Assembly (NCBI GenBank): GCA_030685015.1
Contig: JAUXWS010000100.1
Coordinates: 79,270-143,269, forward strand
From: a bacterium
GTDB taxonomy: Bacteria > CAIWAD01
Direction of reading: 5' to 3'
Length of the DNA stretch: 64,000 nucleotides
Position 1 is the stretch's first letter. Every line of letters begins with the position of its first letter. The notes under the pieces were generated by a model. That model did not search any database. It was not told where the DNA came from and saw nothing but the letters and a program-made list of their open reading frames with translations. This document shows, one piece after another, positions 41,368 to 50,558 of the stretch. A program made the position numbers and the translations under genes.

Positions 41368-42753
41368 ATGGATTGCTTTCGAGCTTGGGGGGGGCGGGCC
41401 TTGCCTTCCGCCCTTGTCTTGGTCCTGGCGCTCAACACCCACGCCGGTGAGCGGCTGAGTCTGGAGGAGGCCCTGGCGATAGGCCGTGAGCATTCCCGCG
41501 TGGCGAAAGCCGCCCGGGAACGTTACGCCAGCGCCGGTGAGATGCGCTGGGAGGCCCTGGGCCGCATGATGCCCAAGGTGGACCTGCAGGAAGTGGCCAT
41601 CCGCAGCGAGCAGCCCGGCGAGGTCTTCGGCCTGATGATGAACCGCCGCGAGCCCGTGATGGACCTCATCGCGGCCAACAGCATGATGTTCAGCCAGGGG
41701 CAGCCCTACGTGGCGGATCTGGTCAACCCGGATCCCATGAACACCTACATCACGCGGGTGACGGCGGAGATGCCCCTCTTCACCGGCGGCATGATCGTCA
41801 ACCGTGTCCGCCAGGCCGGCCTGGCGGCCGACGCCCTTCGCCTGGAGAGCGGCCGCCGCATCGACCAAGTGGAATTCGACGTGGCCCGCGCCTGGACCGA
41901 CGCGGCCAAGGCGCGGGAATACCTGGACCTGCTGGGCCGCGCCCGGGAGACCACGCGCGCCCACGTCCGCATGGCCCGCGACTACCAGGAGGCCGGCTTC
42001 CTCGTGTCCAGCGAGGTGCTGCGCGCCGAGGTTTACCTGGCCGAGATGGACGAGATGGTGATGCGGGCTGAAAACGGCGCCCGCCTGGCCCAGGCCGCCC
42101 TCAACTTCCACCTGGGACTGGATCAGGGCCTGGTCCACGATCTGGACGGCCTGCCCCGGCTGCCTCTGGCCGACGAGGAGTTGACCGCCTGGACCTCCCG
42201 CGCCCTGGAGGCGCGCAAGGATCTGGACGCGGCGCGCCGGCAGCTCAAGGCCGGCGAGCTGGAGCCCTGGGTGGCGGCGGCGGCCTTCTCGCCCACGGTG
42301 GGCCTGCAGGCCGGCTATGACTGGTACGACGACAAGGTCTTCGGCACGGCGGAGGGCAGCTATTCCATCAAGGCGGCCCTCACCCTCAATGTGTTCCGCG
42401 GCGGCGGCGACCGCGCCCGCCTGGCCCAGGCCCGCCACAACGCCCGTGCCTGGCGCGAGGATGTGGACCGCTTCACGGAGGGCGTGCGGCTGGAAGTCCA
42501 GCAAGCCTGGGGCGACCGGCATTCCGCGAGCCTGCGCCACCAGGCCGCCAGCCAGGCTCTGGCCGCAGCCGGCGAGAACCTGCGCGTGGTGGAGGACCGC
42601 TTTCGCGAGGGGGTGGCGCGCATGATCGACCTGCTGGACGCCGAGACCGCCCTGCGCGAGGCGGAAGTGCGGGAGCTGGTCGCACGCTACGACAGCCACA
42701 TCGCCCACTTCCAGCTGCGGCACGCCGCCGGGCTGGCCATTCTCGACCAATGA
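41368..42753 (+). CDS. TolC-family outer-membrane efflux channel
   Basis: 461 residues from ATG 41368 (GGAGGACAA). Signal peptide (SALVLVLALNTHA), then LSLEEALAIGREHSRVAKAA and the two-fold helical/beta repeat of the OEP family (FEVDVARAW-type strand at VEFDVARAWTDAA; VRLEVQQAWGDRHSASLRHQ). It forms the exit duct of the RND pump encoded downstream. It is the first gene of a six-gene operon. Confidence 0.9.
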   Translation: MDCFRAWGGRALPSALVLVLALNTHAGERLSLEEALAIGREHSRVAKAARERYASAGEMRWEALGRMMPKVDLQEVAIRSEQPGEVFGLMMNRREPVMDLIAANSMMFSQGQPYVADLVNPDPMNTYITRVTAEMPLFTGGMIVNRVRQAGLAADALRLESGRRIDQVEFDVARAWTDAAKAREYLDLLGRARETTRAHVRMARDYQEAGFLVSSEVLRAEVYLAEMDEMVMRAENGARLAQAALNFHLGLDQGLVHDLDGLPRLPLADEELTAWTSRALEARKDLDAARRQLKAGELEPWVAAAAFSPTVGLQAGYDWYDDKVFGTAEGSYSIKAALTLNVFRGGGDRARLAQARHNARAWREDVDRFTEGVRLEVQQAWGDRHSASLRHQAASQALAAAGENLRVVEDRFREGVARMIDLLDAETALREAEVRELVARYDSHIAHFQLRHAAGLAILDQ

Positions 42754-42770
42754 AGACAGGAGATAGCCTC

Positions 42771-43838
42771 ATGAGGACAACGCATGTGGTGGTGGCCGGG
42801 GCCCTGGCGCTGCTGGCCCTGGGTTGCGGGGGTGGACACCCGGAGGGCGCCGCGCGCCAGGCGACTCCTGTGGACGCCACGCTGGCCCTGGTGGAGGAGC
42901 GGACGGAGCCGCGCCCCATCGAGGCGCAGGGCGTGGTGATGCCGGAGCAGGAGACCTTCCTCTCCAGCCGGGCGATGGGTCCCGTCGTGGCGGTGCATGC
43001 CGCCGCCGGCGACGTGGTGCAGGCGGGACAGGTCCTCCTTGAGATCCAGCAGGATCTCAGCCATGGCCAGCTGGCCCAGGCCCACGGCGCCAGGGCACAG
43101 GCCGAGGCGGCCCTGGCCCTGGCCCGCCGCAATCTGGAGCGCTTCCAGAAGCTCTATGACAAGAACTCCTGCTCGGAGCTGGAGCTGGACATGGCCCGCC
43201 TCCAGTTCGAGCAGGCCAAGGGCGCCGTCGAGCAGGCCTCCGGCGCCGTCTCCTCGGCCGGCAGCGTGGCCGACGAAAGCCAGGTGCGCGCCCCCTTCCA
43301 CGCCGTGGTGGTGGAGCGCATGGTCAACGTGGGCGATCTGAGCGCCCCGGGCCGTCCCCTCTTCCGCCTGCAGTCGCAGACAGGACGCCGCCTGTGGCTG
43401 GCCGTGCGCGAGACGGACGCCCCCCACGTCAAGGTCGGCATGGAGCTGCCCGTCACCCTGGACAGCCGGCCCGACCTGGGCACCATCGCCGGCCGCGTGG
43501 TGGAGATCGTGCCCGCCGCCGACATGGCCACCCACACCATCACCGTGCGGGTCGACCTGGGGCGCGGTCCCATCATGAGCGGCCTCTCGGGCAAGGCCCT
43601 CATCCCGGGCGACGAGCGCCGGGTGCTCCTGGCCCCCGGCGAGGCCATCCATCGGGCGGGCGGCCTCGCCCTGGCCACCGTGGTGGACGCCGATGGCCTG
43701 GCCCGCACCCGCGCCGTGACGACGGGATCCCGCCGCGACGGATTTGTCGAGGTGCTGAGCGGCCTGTCCGCCGGCGACCGCGTGGTCAGCCCCCTGACGG
43801 CCCCCATCGCCGACGGCACGCCCGTCCGCGCCAACTGA
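42771..43838 (+). CDS. RND-pump periplasmic adaptor lipoprotein
   Basis: 355 residues from ATG 42771 (AGGAGATAGCCTC). Lipobox LALLALGCGGG. The lipoyl/barrel-sandwich hybrid has halves VVAVHAAAGDVVQAGQVLLE and VRAPFHAVVVERMVNVGDL, split by a helical hairpin of A/Q-rich repeats. It links the inner pump with the TolC channel. Confidence 0.92.
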   Translation: MRTTHVVVAGALALLALGCGGGHPEGAARQATPVDATLALVEERTEPRPIEAQGVVMPEQETFLSSRAMGPVVAVHAAAGDVVQAGQVLLEIQQDLSHGQLAQAHGARAQAEAALALARRNLERFQKLYDKNSCSELELDMARLQFEQAKGAVEQASGAVSSAGSVADESQVRAPFHAVVVERMVNVGDLSAPGRPLFRLQSQTGRRLWLAVRETDAPHVKVGMELPVTLDSRPDLGTIAGRVVEIVPAADMATHTITVRVDLGRGPIMSGLSGKALIPGDERRVLLAPGEAIHRAGGLALATVVDADGLARTRAVTTGSRRDGFVEVLSGLSAGDRVVSPLTAPIADGTPVRAN

Positions 43839-43849
43839 AGGGAGCCCTC

Positions 43850-46800
43850 ATGAGCGAGCACAACACCGTCCCGCCCGATGCACCGGAAACCCAGGCGGGG
43901 CGAAGCCTGGCCGAGGTGGAGCGCGAAGCCCTGCGCGTCAAGATGGGCCGGCGCAGCATCGGCCTCAGCGGGCGCATCGCCGGCGCCTTCCTCGACAGCA
44001 AGCTGACGCCCCTGCTCGTGGTGGCCGCCCTGCTGCTGGGCATCTTCGCCGTGGCCGTCACGCCGCGCGAGGAGGAGCCGCAGATCAAGGTGCCCATGGT
44101 GGACGTCATGCTGGGTTTTCCCGGCGCCAGCGCCAAGGAGGTCGAGCAGCGGGTCATCTCCCCCGCCGAAAAGCTGATCTACGAGATCGAGAACGTGGAG
44201 TATGTCTACTCCACGTCGATGCCCAGCGGCGGCATGGTCATCGTGCGCTTCAAGGTGGGCACCGACCCCGACCAGGCGGTCCTGCGCGTCCATGCCAAGC
44301 TGATGAGCGCCATGGATCGCATGCCGCCCGGCGCCATGCAACCCCTGGTCAAGCTTGTCACCATCGACGACGTGCCCGCCGCGGCCTACACCCTGTGGGG
44401 GCGGGGCAAGAGTCCGGGCGAGCTGCGCGCCGTGGCGGAGGAGCTGAACGCCCTGCTCACGCGCCACGACCGCGTGGCCCAGACCACCATCCTGGGCGGG
44501 CAGCCCCGCGTGGTGAAGATCACCTTTGACAAGAGCCGCCTCTCCTCCTTCAACGCCAGCCTGTTGCAGGCCTGGCAAGCCCTGCAGGGCGCCAACTGGA
44601 GCCTTCCCGCGGGCGCCATGTCCAGCGGCGACCAGGAGCTGGAGGTGCAGGTGGGCGACTTCCTGCGCAGCGCCGACGAGGTGGCCACCGTCGTCGTCGG
44701 GTCCTACCAGGGCCGCCCCGTTTACGTCCGTGACGTGGCGACGGTGGAGGACGGCCCGGCCGACCCCACCCAGTACGTGTGGATGGGGACGGGCCCCGCC
44801 GCCGCCGAAAAGGGCGCGTCGCCGGGCCAGGACACGCCCGCCGTCACCCTCAGCATCGCCAAGAAGCCGGGCACCAACGCCGTGGAGCTGGTCGCCGACC
44901 TGGACCGGCTCATCGCCGACCAGTCCGGGCGGGTCATTCCCGGCGACGTGACGGTCACCAAGACGCGGGATTACGGCGCCACGGCCGGCGAGAAGTCCAA
45001 CGAACTGATCTTCCACGTCTTCCTTGCCACCATCTCCGTCGTCATCCTGATGGGGATCATGCTGGGGCGGAAGGAGGCCATCGTCGTGCTGGTGGCCGTG
45101 CCCGTCACCCTGGCCCTCACCCTGGCCGCCAGCTACTTCTTCGGCTACACGCTCAACCGCGTCACCCTCTTCGCCCTCATCTTCTCCATCGGCATCCTGG
45201 TGGACGACGCCATCGTCGTGGTGGAGAACGTGCACCGGCACTACCAGCTAAGGTGGACCAACGCCCGGCACGCCACCATCTTCGGCGTGGACGAGGTGGG
45301 CAACCCCACCATCCTGGCCACTTTCACCGTGATCGCCGCGCTGATGCCGCTGGCCTTCGTCAGCGGGCTGATGGGACCCTACATGCGGCCCATCCCCGTC
45401 AACGCCTCGGCCGCCATGTTCTTCAGCCTGCTCGTCGCTTTCGTCGTGTCGCCCTGGCTGACCTACCGCCTCTTCAATCGTGGCGCGAAGAAGGACGGAG
45501 CGGACCTGGGCCACCAGCATTTCGACCAGACCGAGGAGGAGACGCGTCTGCACAAGGGCTATGCCAGGCTGATGCGTCCCCTGCTGCAGAATCCGCGCCG
45601 GCGCTGGGCGGCCCTGGGCGGCGTGGCGGCCCTCCTGCTGCTCTCCATGGCGCTTGTTCCCATGCGCGCCGTGCTTGTCAAAATGATGCCCTACGACAAC
45701 AAGAGCGAGATCCAGGTGGTGATCGACGCGCCGGAGGGTTACCCCCTGGAGCGCACCAACGCCGCCGCCCGCGATCTGGCCCAGGTCTTCGCCGGCCTGC
45801 CCGAAGTGACGGACTACCAGATCTACGTCGGTACCAGCGCGCCCTTCAATTTCAACGGACTCGTCCGGCACTACTTCCTGCGCAACCAGGCCAACCAGGC
45901 GGACATCCAGGTCAACCTGGTGGAAAAGAAGCATCGCCAGGACGCCAGCCACGACTTCGCCAAGCGCGTGCGCGGTCTGCTGCTGCCCATCGCGGAGCGG
46001 CATGGCGTCAACATCAAGGTGGCCGAGGTGCCGCCCGGTCCGCCCGTCCTGAGCACGATGGTGGCGGAGATCTACGGCCCCTCCGACGAAGGCCGCGTGG
46101 AGGTGGCCCGCCAGGTGCGCGGCATCCTGGAGAGCACCGAGGGCATCGTCGACGTGGACTGGATGGTGGAGGAGAACGCTCCGCGCGCCGAGCTGGTGGT
46201 GGACCGCGAGAAGGCGATGCGGAGCGGTGTCACGGCCGAAATGGTGGCGCGCACACTGCGCCTGGCCCTGGCCGGGGCCGACGCCGGGCTGCTGCACGTG
46301 GAGCTGGACCGCGCCGCCGTGCCTCTGCGCATGCAACTGGAGCGCGGCCAGCGCAGCCGGGTGGAGGATCTGCTCGACCTGACCGTGCACTCGGCCGAAG
46401 GGCGCATGATCCCGCTGGCCGAGCTGGTGCGCGTCGAGGAGCGCCAGCGCGAGTCCTTCATCTACCACAAGAACCTGCAACCGGTGACCTACGTCATCGG
46501 CGAGGTGGCGGGCAGCGCCGAGTCGCCCGTCTACGGCATCCTCAACATGAACCCGCGGGTGGAGGCGATCACCGCGCCGGACGGACGTCCCCTCGAGGTG
46601 ATGAGCACGCACATGCCGGAGAACTCGCAGCGCTACGCGCTCAAATGGGATGGCGAGTGGCACATCACCTACGAGGTCTTCCGCGACATGGGCATCGCCT
46701 TCGCGGTGGTGATGGTCCTCATCTACGTGCTGGTGGTGGGCTGGTTCGGCAGTTTCGTCACGCCGCTCATCATCATGGCGCCCATCCCTCTCACCCTCAT

Positions 46801-47182
46801 CGGCATCCTGCCCGGGCACGCCGTGCTGGGCGTCTTCTTCACCGCCACCTCGATGATCGGCTTCATCGCCCTGGCCGGCATCATCGTGCGCAACTCGATC
46901 CTGCTGGTGGACTTCATCAACCTGGAGATCCGCAGCGGCGAGAGCCTGGAGAACGCCGTGATGAAGGCCGGTGCCGTCCGGTTCCGGCCCATCCTGCTGA
47001 CCGCCCTGGCCCTGGTGGTGGGCGCTGGTGTGATCTACCTGGACCCCATCTTCCAGGGTCTGGCCGTGAGTTTGATCGCCGGCGTGCTGGTCTCGACGGC
47101 GCTCACCCTCGTCGTCATCCCGCTGCTCTACTTCATGTACCTGGCGAAAGTGGGCACCGGCATCGTGCTGGAGAAGGAATAG
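43850..47182 (+). CDS. RND-family efflux pump inner-membrane subunit
   Basis: 1110 residues from ATG 43850 (GAAGGGAG). One N-terminal helix (LTPLLVVAALLLGIFAVAVT), a large periplasmic loop, then TM2-6 including GILVDDAIVVVENVHRHYQ with the paired proton-relay aspartates, and a matching second half ending in IVRNSILLVDFINLEIRSGE. Substrate could be metals or hydrophobic compounds; the ars cluster nearby and the PII-like partner fit metal stress, but the class cannot be fixed by eye. Confidence 0.93.
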   Translation: MSEHNTVPPDAPETQAGRSLAEVEREALRVKMGRRSIGLSGRIAGAFLDSKLTPLLVVAALLLGIFAVAVTPREEEPQIKVPMVDVMLGFPGASAKEVEQRVISPAEKLIYEIENVEYVYSTSMPSGGMVIVRFKVGTDPDQAVLRVHAKLMSAMDRMPPGAMQPLVKLVTIDDVPAAAYTLWGRGKSPGELRAVAEELNALLTRHDRVAQTTILGGQPRVVKITFDKSRLSSFNASLLQAWQALQGANWSLPAGAMSSGDQELEVQVGDFLRSADEVATVVVGSYQGRPVYVRDVATVEDGPADPTQYVWMGTGPAAAEKGASPGQDTPAVTLSIAKKPGTNAVELVADLDRLIADQSGRVIPGDVTVTKTRDYGATAGEKSNELIFHVFLATISVVILMGIMLGRKEAIVVLVAVPVTLALTLAASYFFGYTLNRVTLFALIFSIGILVDDAIVVVENVHRHYQLRWTNARHATIFGVDEVGNPTILATFTVIAALMPLAFVSGLMGPYMRPIPVNASAAMFFSLLVAFVVSPWLTYRLFNRGAKKDGADLGHQHFDQTEEETRLHKGYARLMRPLLQNPRRRWAALGGVAALLLLSMALVPMRAVLVKMMPYDNKSEIQVVIDAPEGYPLERTNAAARDLAQVFAGLPEVTDYQIYVGTSAPFNFNGLVRHYFLRNQANQADIQVNLVEKKHRQDASHDFAKRVRGLLLPIAERHGVNIKVAEVPPGPPVLSTMVAEIYGPSDEGRVEVARQVRGILESTEGIVDVDWMVEENAPRAELVVDREKAMRSGVTAEMVARTLRLALAGADAGLLHVELDRAAVPLRMQLERGQRSRVEDLLDLTVHSAEGRMIPLAELVRVEERQRESFIYHKNLQPVTYVIGEVAGSAESPVYGILNMNPRVEAITAPDGRPLEVMSTHMPENSQRYALKWDGEWHITYEVFRDMGIAFAVVMVLIYVLVVGWFGSFVTPLIIMAPIPLTLIGILPGHAVLGVFFTATSMIGFIALAGIIVRNSILLVDFINLEIRSGESLENAVMKAGAVRFRPILLTALALVVGAGVIYLDPIFQGLAVSLIAGVLVSTALTLVVIPLLYFMYLAKVGTGIVLEKE

Positions 47183-47240
47183 TCACGCAACCGGCCTGTC
47201 GCCGGAGCGCGGCGGGCCGGTCTTCGAACCGGAGGTGGAG

Positions 47241-47429
47241 ATGAACATGAACGCGATCCTGAGAGGCATGGCCGGTTTCTTCACGCTGCTCTCGCTGGCG
47301 CTGGCCCACTGGCACAGTCCCAACTGGCTCTGGTTCACGGCCTTCGTCGGCCTCAACCAGCTGCAGAGCGCCTTCAGCGGCTGGTGTCCGGCCATGTGGA
47401 TGTTGCGCCGGGCCGGCGTGCGGGAATAG
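47241..47429 (+). CDS. DUF2892 (YgaP-like) small membrane protein
   Basis: 62 residues from ATG 47241 (GGAGGTGG). Two short membrane helices (RGMAGFFTLLSLALAHWHSP, LWFTAFVGLNQLQSAFSGWC) with the C-P pair of the DUF2892 family. Members often accompany rhodanese or efflux genes. A role in sulfur or metal handling at the membrane is inferred. Confidence 0.85.
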   Translation: MNMNAILRGMAGFFTLLSLALAHWHSPNWLWFTAFVGLNQLQSAFSGWCPAMWMLRRAGVRE

Positions 47430-47438
47430 GAGGCTGAC

Positions 47439-47723
47439 ATGAAGATGCTGATGGCGATCATCGACAACCGGCGCCGCGTGGAGCTGGAGCTGGTCCTGCA
47501 GAAGGCCGGCGTCACGGGTTGGACGGAGATTCCCGAGGTCCACGGCATGGGCACGACCGGTCCGCGGCTGGACTCGGCCGCGCACCCGGGCAGCAGCGCC
47601 ATCATCCAGGCGCTGATCGAGGACGACCAGCTGGTGGGTGTGGTGGAGACGATCCGCCACTACTGCGACCAGTGCCGGGAGCACATCAAGCTCCTGCACT
47701 GGGATGTTACCATGTCGATGTAG
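47439..47723 (+). CDS. PII-like regulatory protein of RND operons
   Basis: 94 residues: MKMLMAIIDNRRRVELELVL, AGVTGWTEIPEVHGMGTTGP, DDQLVGVVETIRHYCDQCRE. The ferredoxin-like betaalphabeta repeat and the T-loop-like insert match PII-like proteins that are commonly co-transcribed with RND pumps. They are thought to sense metal or a nucleotide; here CDQC and a nearby His could bind metal. Confidence 0.78.
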   Translation: MKMLMAIIDNRRRVELELVLQKAGVTGWTEIPEVHGMGTTGPRLDSAAHPGSSAIIQALIEDDQLVGVVETIRHYCDQCREHIKLLHWDVTMSM

Positions 47724-47810
47724 GATGGATGATGGCGGGGCGGCGCCCTGCCGGAGACGCGGACCGGGGGGATGATGGTAAGGTTCAAGTGGAAAGGAGT
47801 GCCGGGACCC

Positions 47811-47969
47811 ATGCAGGACCTCTTGCAGATCCTGGCCTTTGTCGCGGTGTGGATCCTCCTGCAACGGGTGATCCTGCCGCGTCTGGGCATCGGGACGTGA
47901 ATGTCGGGACCGGCGGGCGGTGCCTGCCAGGTGGATCCCAAGAAGGACGACACCAACGACGGCAAATGA
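47811..47969 (+). CDS. Candidate 52-residue membrane selenoprotein (in-frame TGA)
   Basis: ATG 47811 (AAAGGAG upstream) opens MQDLLQILAFVAVWILLQRV then ILPRLGIGT, a single membrane helix. The TGA at 47898-47900 is followed in frame by MSGPAGGACQVDPKKDD-TNDGK and a true stop at 47967-47969. If TGA is Sec, the product is ...LGIGT-U-MSGPAGGAC-..., a Sec/Cys pair 10 residues apart next to the membrane. It ends the efflux operon. Without Sec it is a 29-residue peptide. Confidence 0.6.
47898..47928 (+). promoter_or_regulatory. Candidate bacterial SECIS element
   Basis: Eleven bases after the TGA, GGCGGGC (47912-47918), loop GGT, GCCTGCC (47922-47928) form a 7-bp stem with one G-U pair. Bacterial SECIS hairpins are known to lie directly behind UGA, with G and U in a small apical loop about 16-37 bases downstream; this fits. 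Confidence 0.5.
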
Positions 47970-48018
47970 GTCCCGGCCAGCCGGCCGGCAGACGGCGGGC
48001 CTGAACCCGCGTCGGACT

Positions 48019-49590
48019 ATGCGGCACGGGGCCTTCCTGGCGGGAGCGGCCCTGTTGCTGCTTTGGCTGGCCTGGGGGGCGGACCGGCCCTGGTGCCTGG
48101 ACGACGGCCTGCGCCTCTTGGCGGCCTCCGGTCCGGCGGTGGAGCGCGTGGCCGAACTGGACGCCGTGGTCAATACCGGACCGGCCGCGCCCGTCCTGCC
48201 CGACCAACTTGAGCGCACGACCTTTCCGGTGGTGCAGCCCTTCGTCCATTGGGAGGGGGGACGTCCCCTCCTCGTCTTCCCGCCGCTCTATCTGACCCTC
48301 CTGTGGATGGCGTCGCGCCTGGGCGCGGCGGGACCTGTCCTGCTCGCTTTGCTGACAGGTCTGCTGGTGGCCTGGGCGGCGAGGCGCTTCCTGCGGCGGG
48401 AGGGGCTTGCGGGGCATCGCCCCGCAAGCGGGTGGCTGGTCGGCCTGCTCGCCTCGCCCGTGTTGTTCTACCTGGGAACCAGCTGGGAGATCGGGCTGAC
48501 GACAGCCCTGTTGCTCCTGCTGCTGCAGGAACGGCGGGATCCGCTGCCGATAGCGGCATCGCCGCTGTACGGCCTGCTACCCTGGCTGCGGCCGGAGGCG
48601 GTGCTGCTCTGGGCGGGCGGCCTGCTGCTGCTGCGGGGCTGGCGGCGCAGACTGCTCTCCGCAAGCGGCTTCCTGGCGGGCGCGCTACTGCACAGGTGGC
48701 TGACGGGGTCCTGGATCGGGCTGCAGATGATGGAGAACTGGGGGCATCGCCCCCTGAACCCCTTGACCAACCTCGCGGCCTTCTGGCTGCCGGCCCCAGC
48801 GGGGCCGTGGCTGTGGGCGGGCCTGGCCGTGCTGGCGACCTTGATCGCCAGCCAATGGCGCGACACGCGTGTCCAGGTTGTCGCCGCGCTGATGTGGGTG
48901 GGTCTGGCCGGCGCTTTCGCCGCGATGCAGCGAAACGGGGACCACCAGCTGCTGCCTTGCTGGGGAGCCCTGCTCACGGCGCCGGCCGCCGTGGCGCTTC
49001 TGGCCCGTTGGGCCGCCGGCCGCGGCTGGCGGGGCATCGCCCCTGAAGCCGCGCTATTGTCAGGTTACCTGCTGATCGTCAGCCTGGCCAGCCCGGTGGA
49101 TCTGGGCTTCCATTGGGGCCCGCGCTTGCATGTGCCCGCCCTGGTGCCGCTCAGCCTATGGTACCTGACAAGAGGCCCGTCCGGCTGGCCCCGCCGCCTG
49201 GGCCTGGGCTTGGCTCTGTCCGCCCAGCTCATCTCGCTGCTGCTGTTGAACGGACGTCGCCAGCTGGTGGCGGAGCAGGATGTCGTCCTGGCGGGGCTGA
49301 GCGCCCCGGCCCTGGTCACCAGCGAGCTCTATCTGCTGGGTGATCATCCGTGGTTGGCCCGCGGCCGCCTCGTCCATCTCCCCTGGGGCGAAGCCCCGGC
49401 CCGCGCCCTCATCCCCGCCTTGCGCCAACGCGGCGTGCGGGAGATCGACCTGCTCACGCCCCCCGGCCATCCCCTGCCTGTCTACCTGGGGGAGGTTCTG
49501 GGCCTGCGGCCCGACCCCGCATTCCGCCTGATTCCCGGCTCCCGGCTGGGCCAGGCGCAGGAATGGCGACGCCTCACACTTCCCGATTGA
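48019..49590 (+). CDS. Polytopic membrane protein, possibly glycosyltransferase-like
   Basis: 523 residues from ATG 48019. At least nine hydrophobic helices (FLAGAALLLLWLAWG, LVGLLASPVLFYLGTS, LPLSLWYLT-type stretch near 400) and a C-terminal soluble domain (ALIPALRQRGVREIDLLTPP). The N-terminal periplasmic loop with CLDDGLRLL recalls GT-C-type or LA_3751-like proteins, but no catalytic DxD or ExD is certain. Function unknown. Confidence 0.7.
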   Translation: MRHGAFLAGAALLLLWLAWGADRPWCLDDGLRLLAASGPAVERVAELDAVVNTGPAAPVLPDQLERTTFPVVQPFVHWEGGRPLLVFPPLYLTLLWMASRLGAAGPVLLALLTGLLVAWAARRFLRREGLAGHRPASGWLVGLLASPVLFYLGTSWEIGLTTALLLLLLQERRDPLPIAASPLYGLLPWLRPEAVLLWAGGLLLLRGWRRRLLSASGFLAGALLHRWLTGSWIGLQMMENWGHRPLNPLTNLAAFWLPAPAGPWLWAGLAVLATLIASQWRDTRVQVVAALMWVGLAGAFAAMQRNGDHQLLPCWGALLTAPAAVALLARWAAGRGWRGIAPEAALLSGYLLIVSLASPVDLGFHWGPRLHVPALVPLSLWYLTRGPSGWPRRLGLGLALSAQLISLLLLNGRRQLVAEQDVVLAGLSAPALVTSELYLLGDHPWLARGRLVHLPWGEAPARALIPALRQRGVREIDLLTPPGHPLPVYLGEVLGLRPDPAFRLIPGSRLGQAQEWRRLTLPD

Positions 49591-49596
49591 TCGCAA

Positions 49597-50391
49597 TCAG
49601 TCGCGGCGGGGCAGCCGCACCCCTGCCCGGCCCTCGTTCATGATGTCGATGTCTTCCTGGGGATGGTCAAGTTCCATGGGCATGGCCGTGTCCAGGGCGG
49701 CCTGCACCGGGCTGGAGACCGTCACCTCGGCCGGCGGCGCCAAAACGAGGTAGTCCGTGGCGGGTGGCAAGCCCAGTTCCGCGGCGCGGCCGCGAAGCAA
49801 CTCCTGCAAGCGGCGGGAGCCCTGGGTCTGGTCCGCCGCCAGGACCTCCAGTTCAAGAAAGGGCGTGATGGCCGGCCAAAGGCGGGGATTGACCGCCACT
49901 TCGCCCGCGTGGATGTCCACAACATAGGTGCGGACGGCCCGTTCGGCCGACGCGCGGGGCAAGACATCGGCATGGGCCATCCAGATCGTGTAGCCCAAGT
50001 GCTCAATGGCCCATGCCTGCAAATCGGCCGCTTCCTCTTCCACCGTGCGACGTCGCGACCGGACGGCCTGGTTCGAAGCTCCCCGCGGATTGGCCATCGC
50101 CTGGACTTGGGGCGGACGTCCACCGGGCCGCGCCCCCTCTCCCGCCGGCCGGCTGCCCTGATTCCTGGCACCTTCACCGCTTGCGGGCCGTTGGCCCTGC
50201 CCCTCCCGGGTCTCACCCCCCGGCGCCCCCGAGTTGGAGCCTCCACCCGGTGCCGCCTGGCTGCCGCTTCGCGGGCGGCCACCGCCCCGTCCAGCGCGTC
50301 GCCGCGGGCGACCGGAATCGCCCCGCCCAGGGGCGCCCCCACCAGAGGGAGGTCTGTTTCCAGGGGGATTGACGGGGGAATCTGCTGCCAT
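49597..50391 (-). CDS. G/R/P-rich disordered protein with C-terminal domain
   Basis: 264 residues from ATG 50391. Residues ~1-110 are nearly all G, R, P, S and A with RGG-like repeats (GRPRRRAGRGGGRPRSGS); the C-terminal half is a compact domain (LGYTIWMAHADVLPRASAER, NPRLWPAITPFLELEVLAAD). The basic disordered half suggests RNA binding or condensate-like behaviour. Family unknown. It converges on the gene to its left and follows the flagellins. Confidence 0.65.
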   Translation of the reverse strand: MAADSPVNPPGNRPPSGGGAPGRGDSGRPRRRAGRGGGRPRSGSQAAPGGGSNSGAPGGETREGQGQRPASGEGARNQGSRPAGEGARPGGRPPQVQAMANPRGASNQAVRSRRRTVEEEAADLQAWAIEHLGYTIWMAHADVLPRASAERAVRTYVVDIHAGEVAVNPRLWPAITPFLELEVLAADQTQGSRRLQELLRGRAAELGLPPATDYLVLAPPAEVTVSSPVQAALDTAMPMELDHPQEDIDIMNEGRAGVRLPRRD

Positions 50392-50505
50392 GGTGCCTGC
50401 CCGATTGATGACTGTTGGGTGACTCGCTTGCAATCTGCGGAATTGACGCCATGGAAGAAAGTTCGGGCGGGTGGGCTTGTCCGCCGCGACCACGGAGGGA
50501 GGAAA

Positions 50506-50540
50506 AAGGAAAGCCGGCGCTTGCCAACGCCGGCCCCTTT
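50506..50540 (-). terminator. Terminator of flagellin gene 1
   Basis: On the minus strand GCCGGCG, loop TTGGCAAG, CGCCGGC then TTTCCTTTTT. It lies 25 bases after the flagellin stop. Confidence 0.85.
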
Positions 50541-50558
50541 TCCTGCCGAACTGATCGA

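Noticed and set aside
43154-45241. 695-residue minus-strand frame opposite the adaptor and pump genes
   Set aside because: Antisense shadow of high-GC coding DNA; low-complexity H/G/D-rich product.
44779-47244. 821-residue plus-strand open frame inside the RND pump gene
   Set aside because: Frameshifted shadow of the pump gene; composition is G/R/A/H-rich and no ribosome site or family pattern exists.
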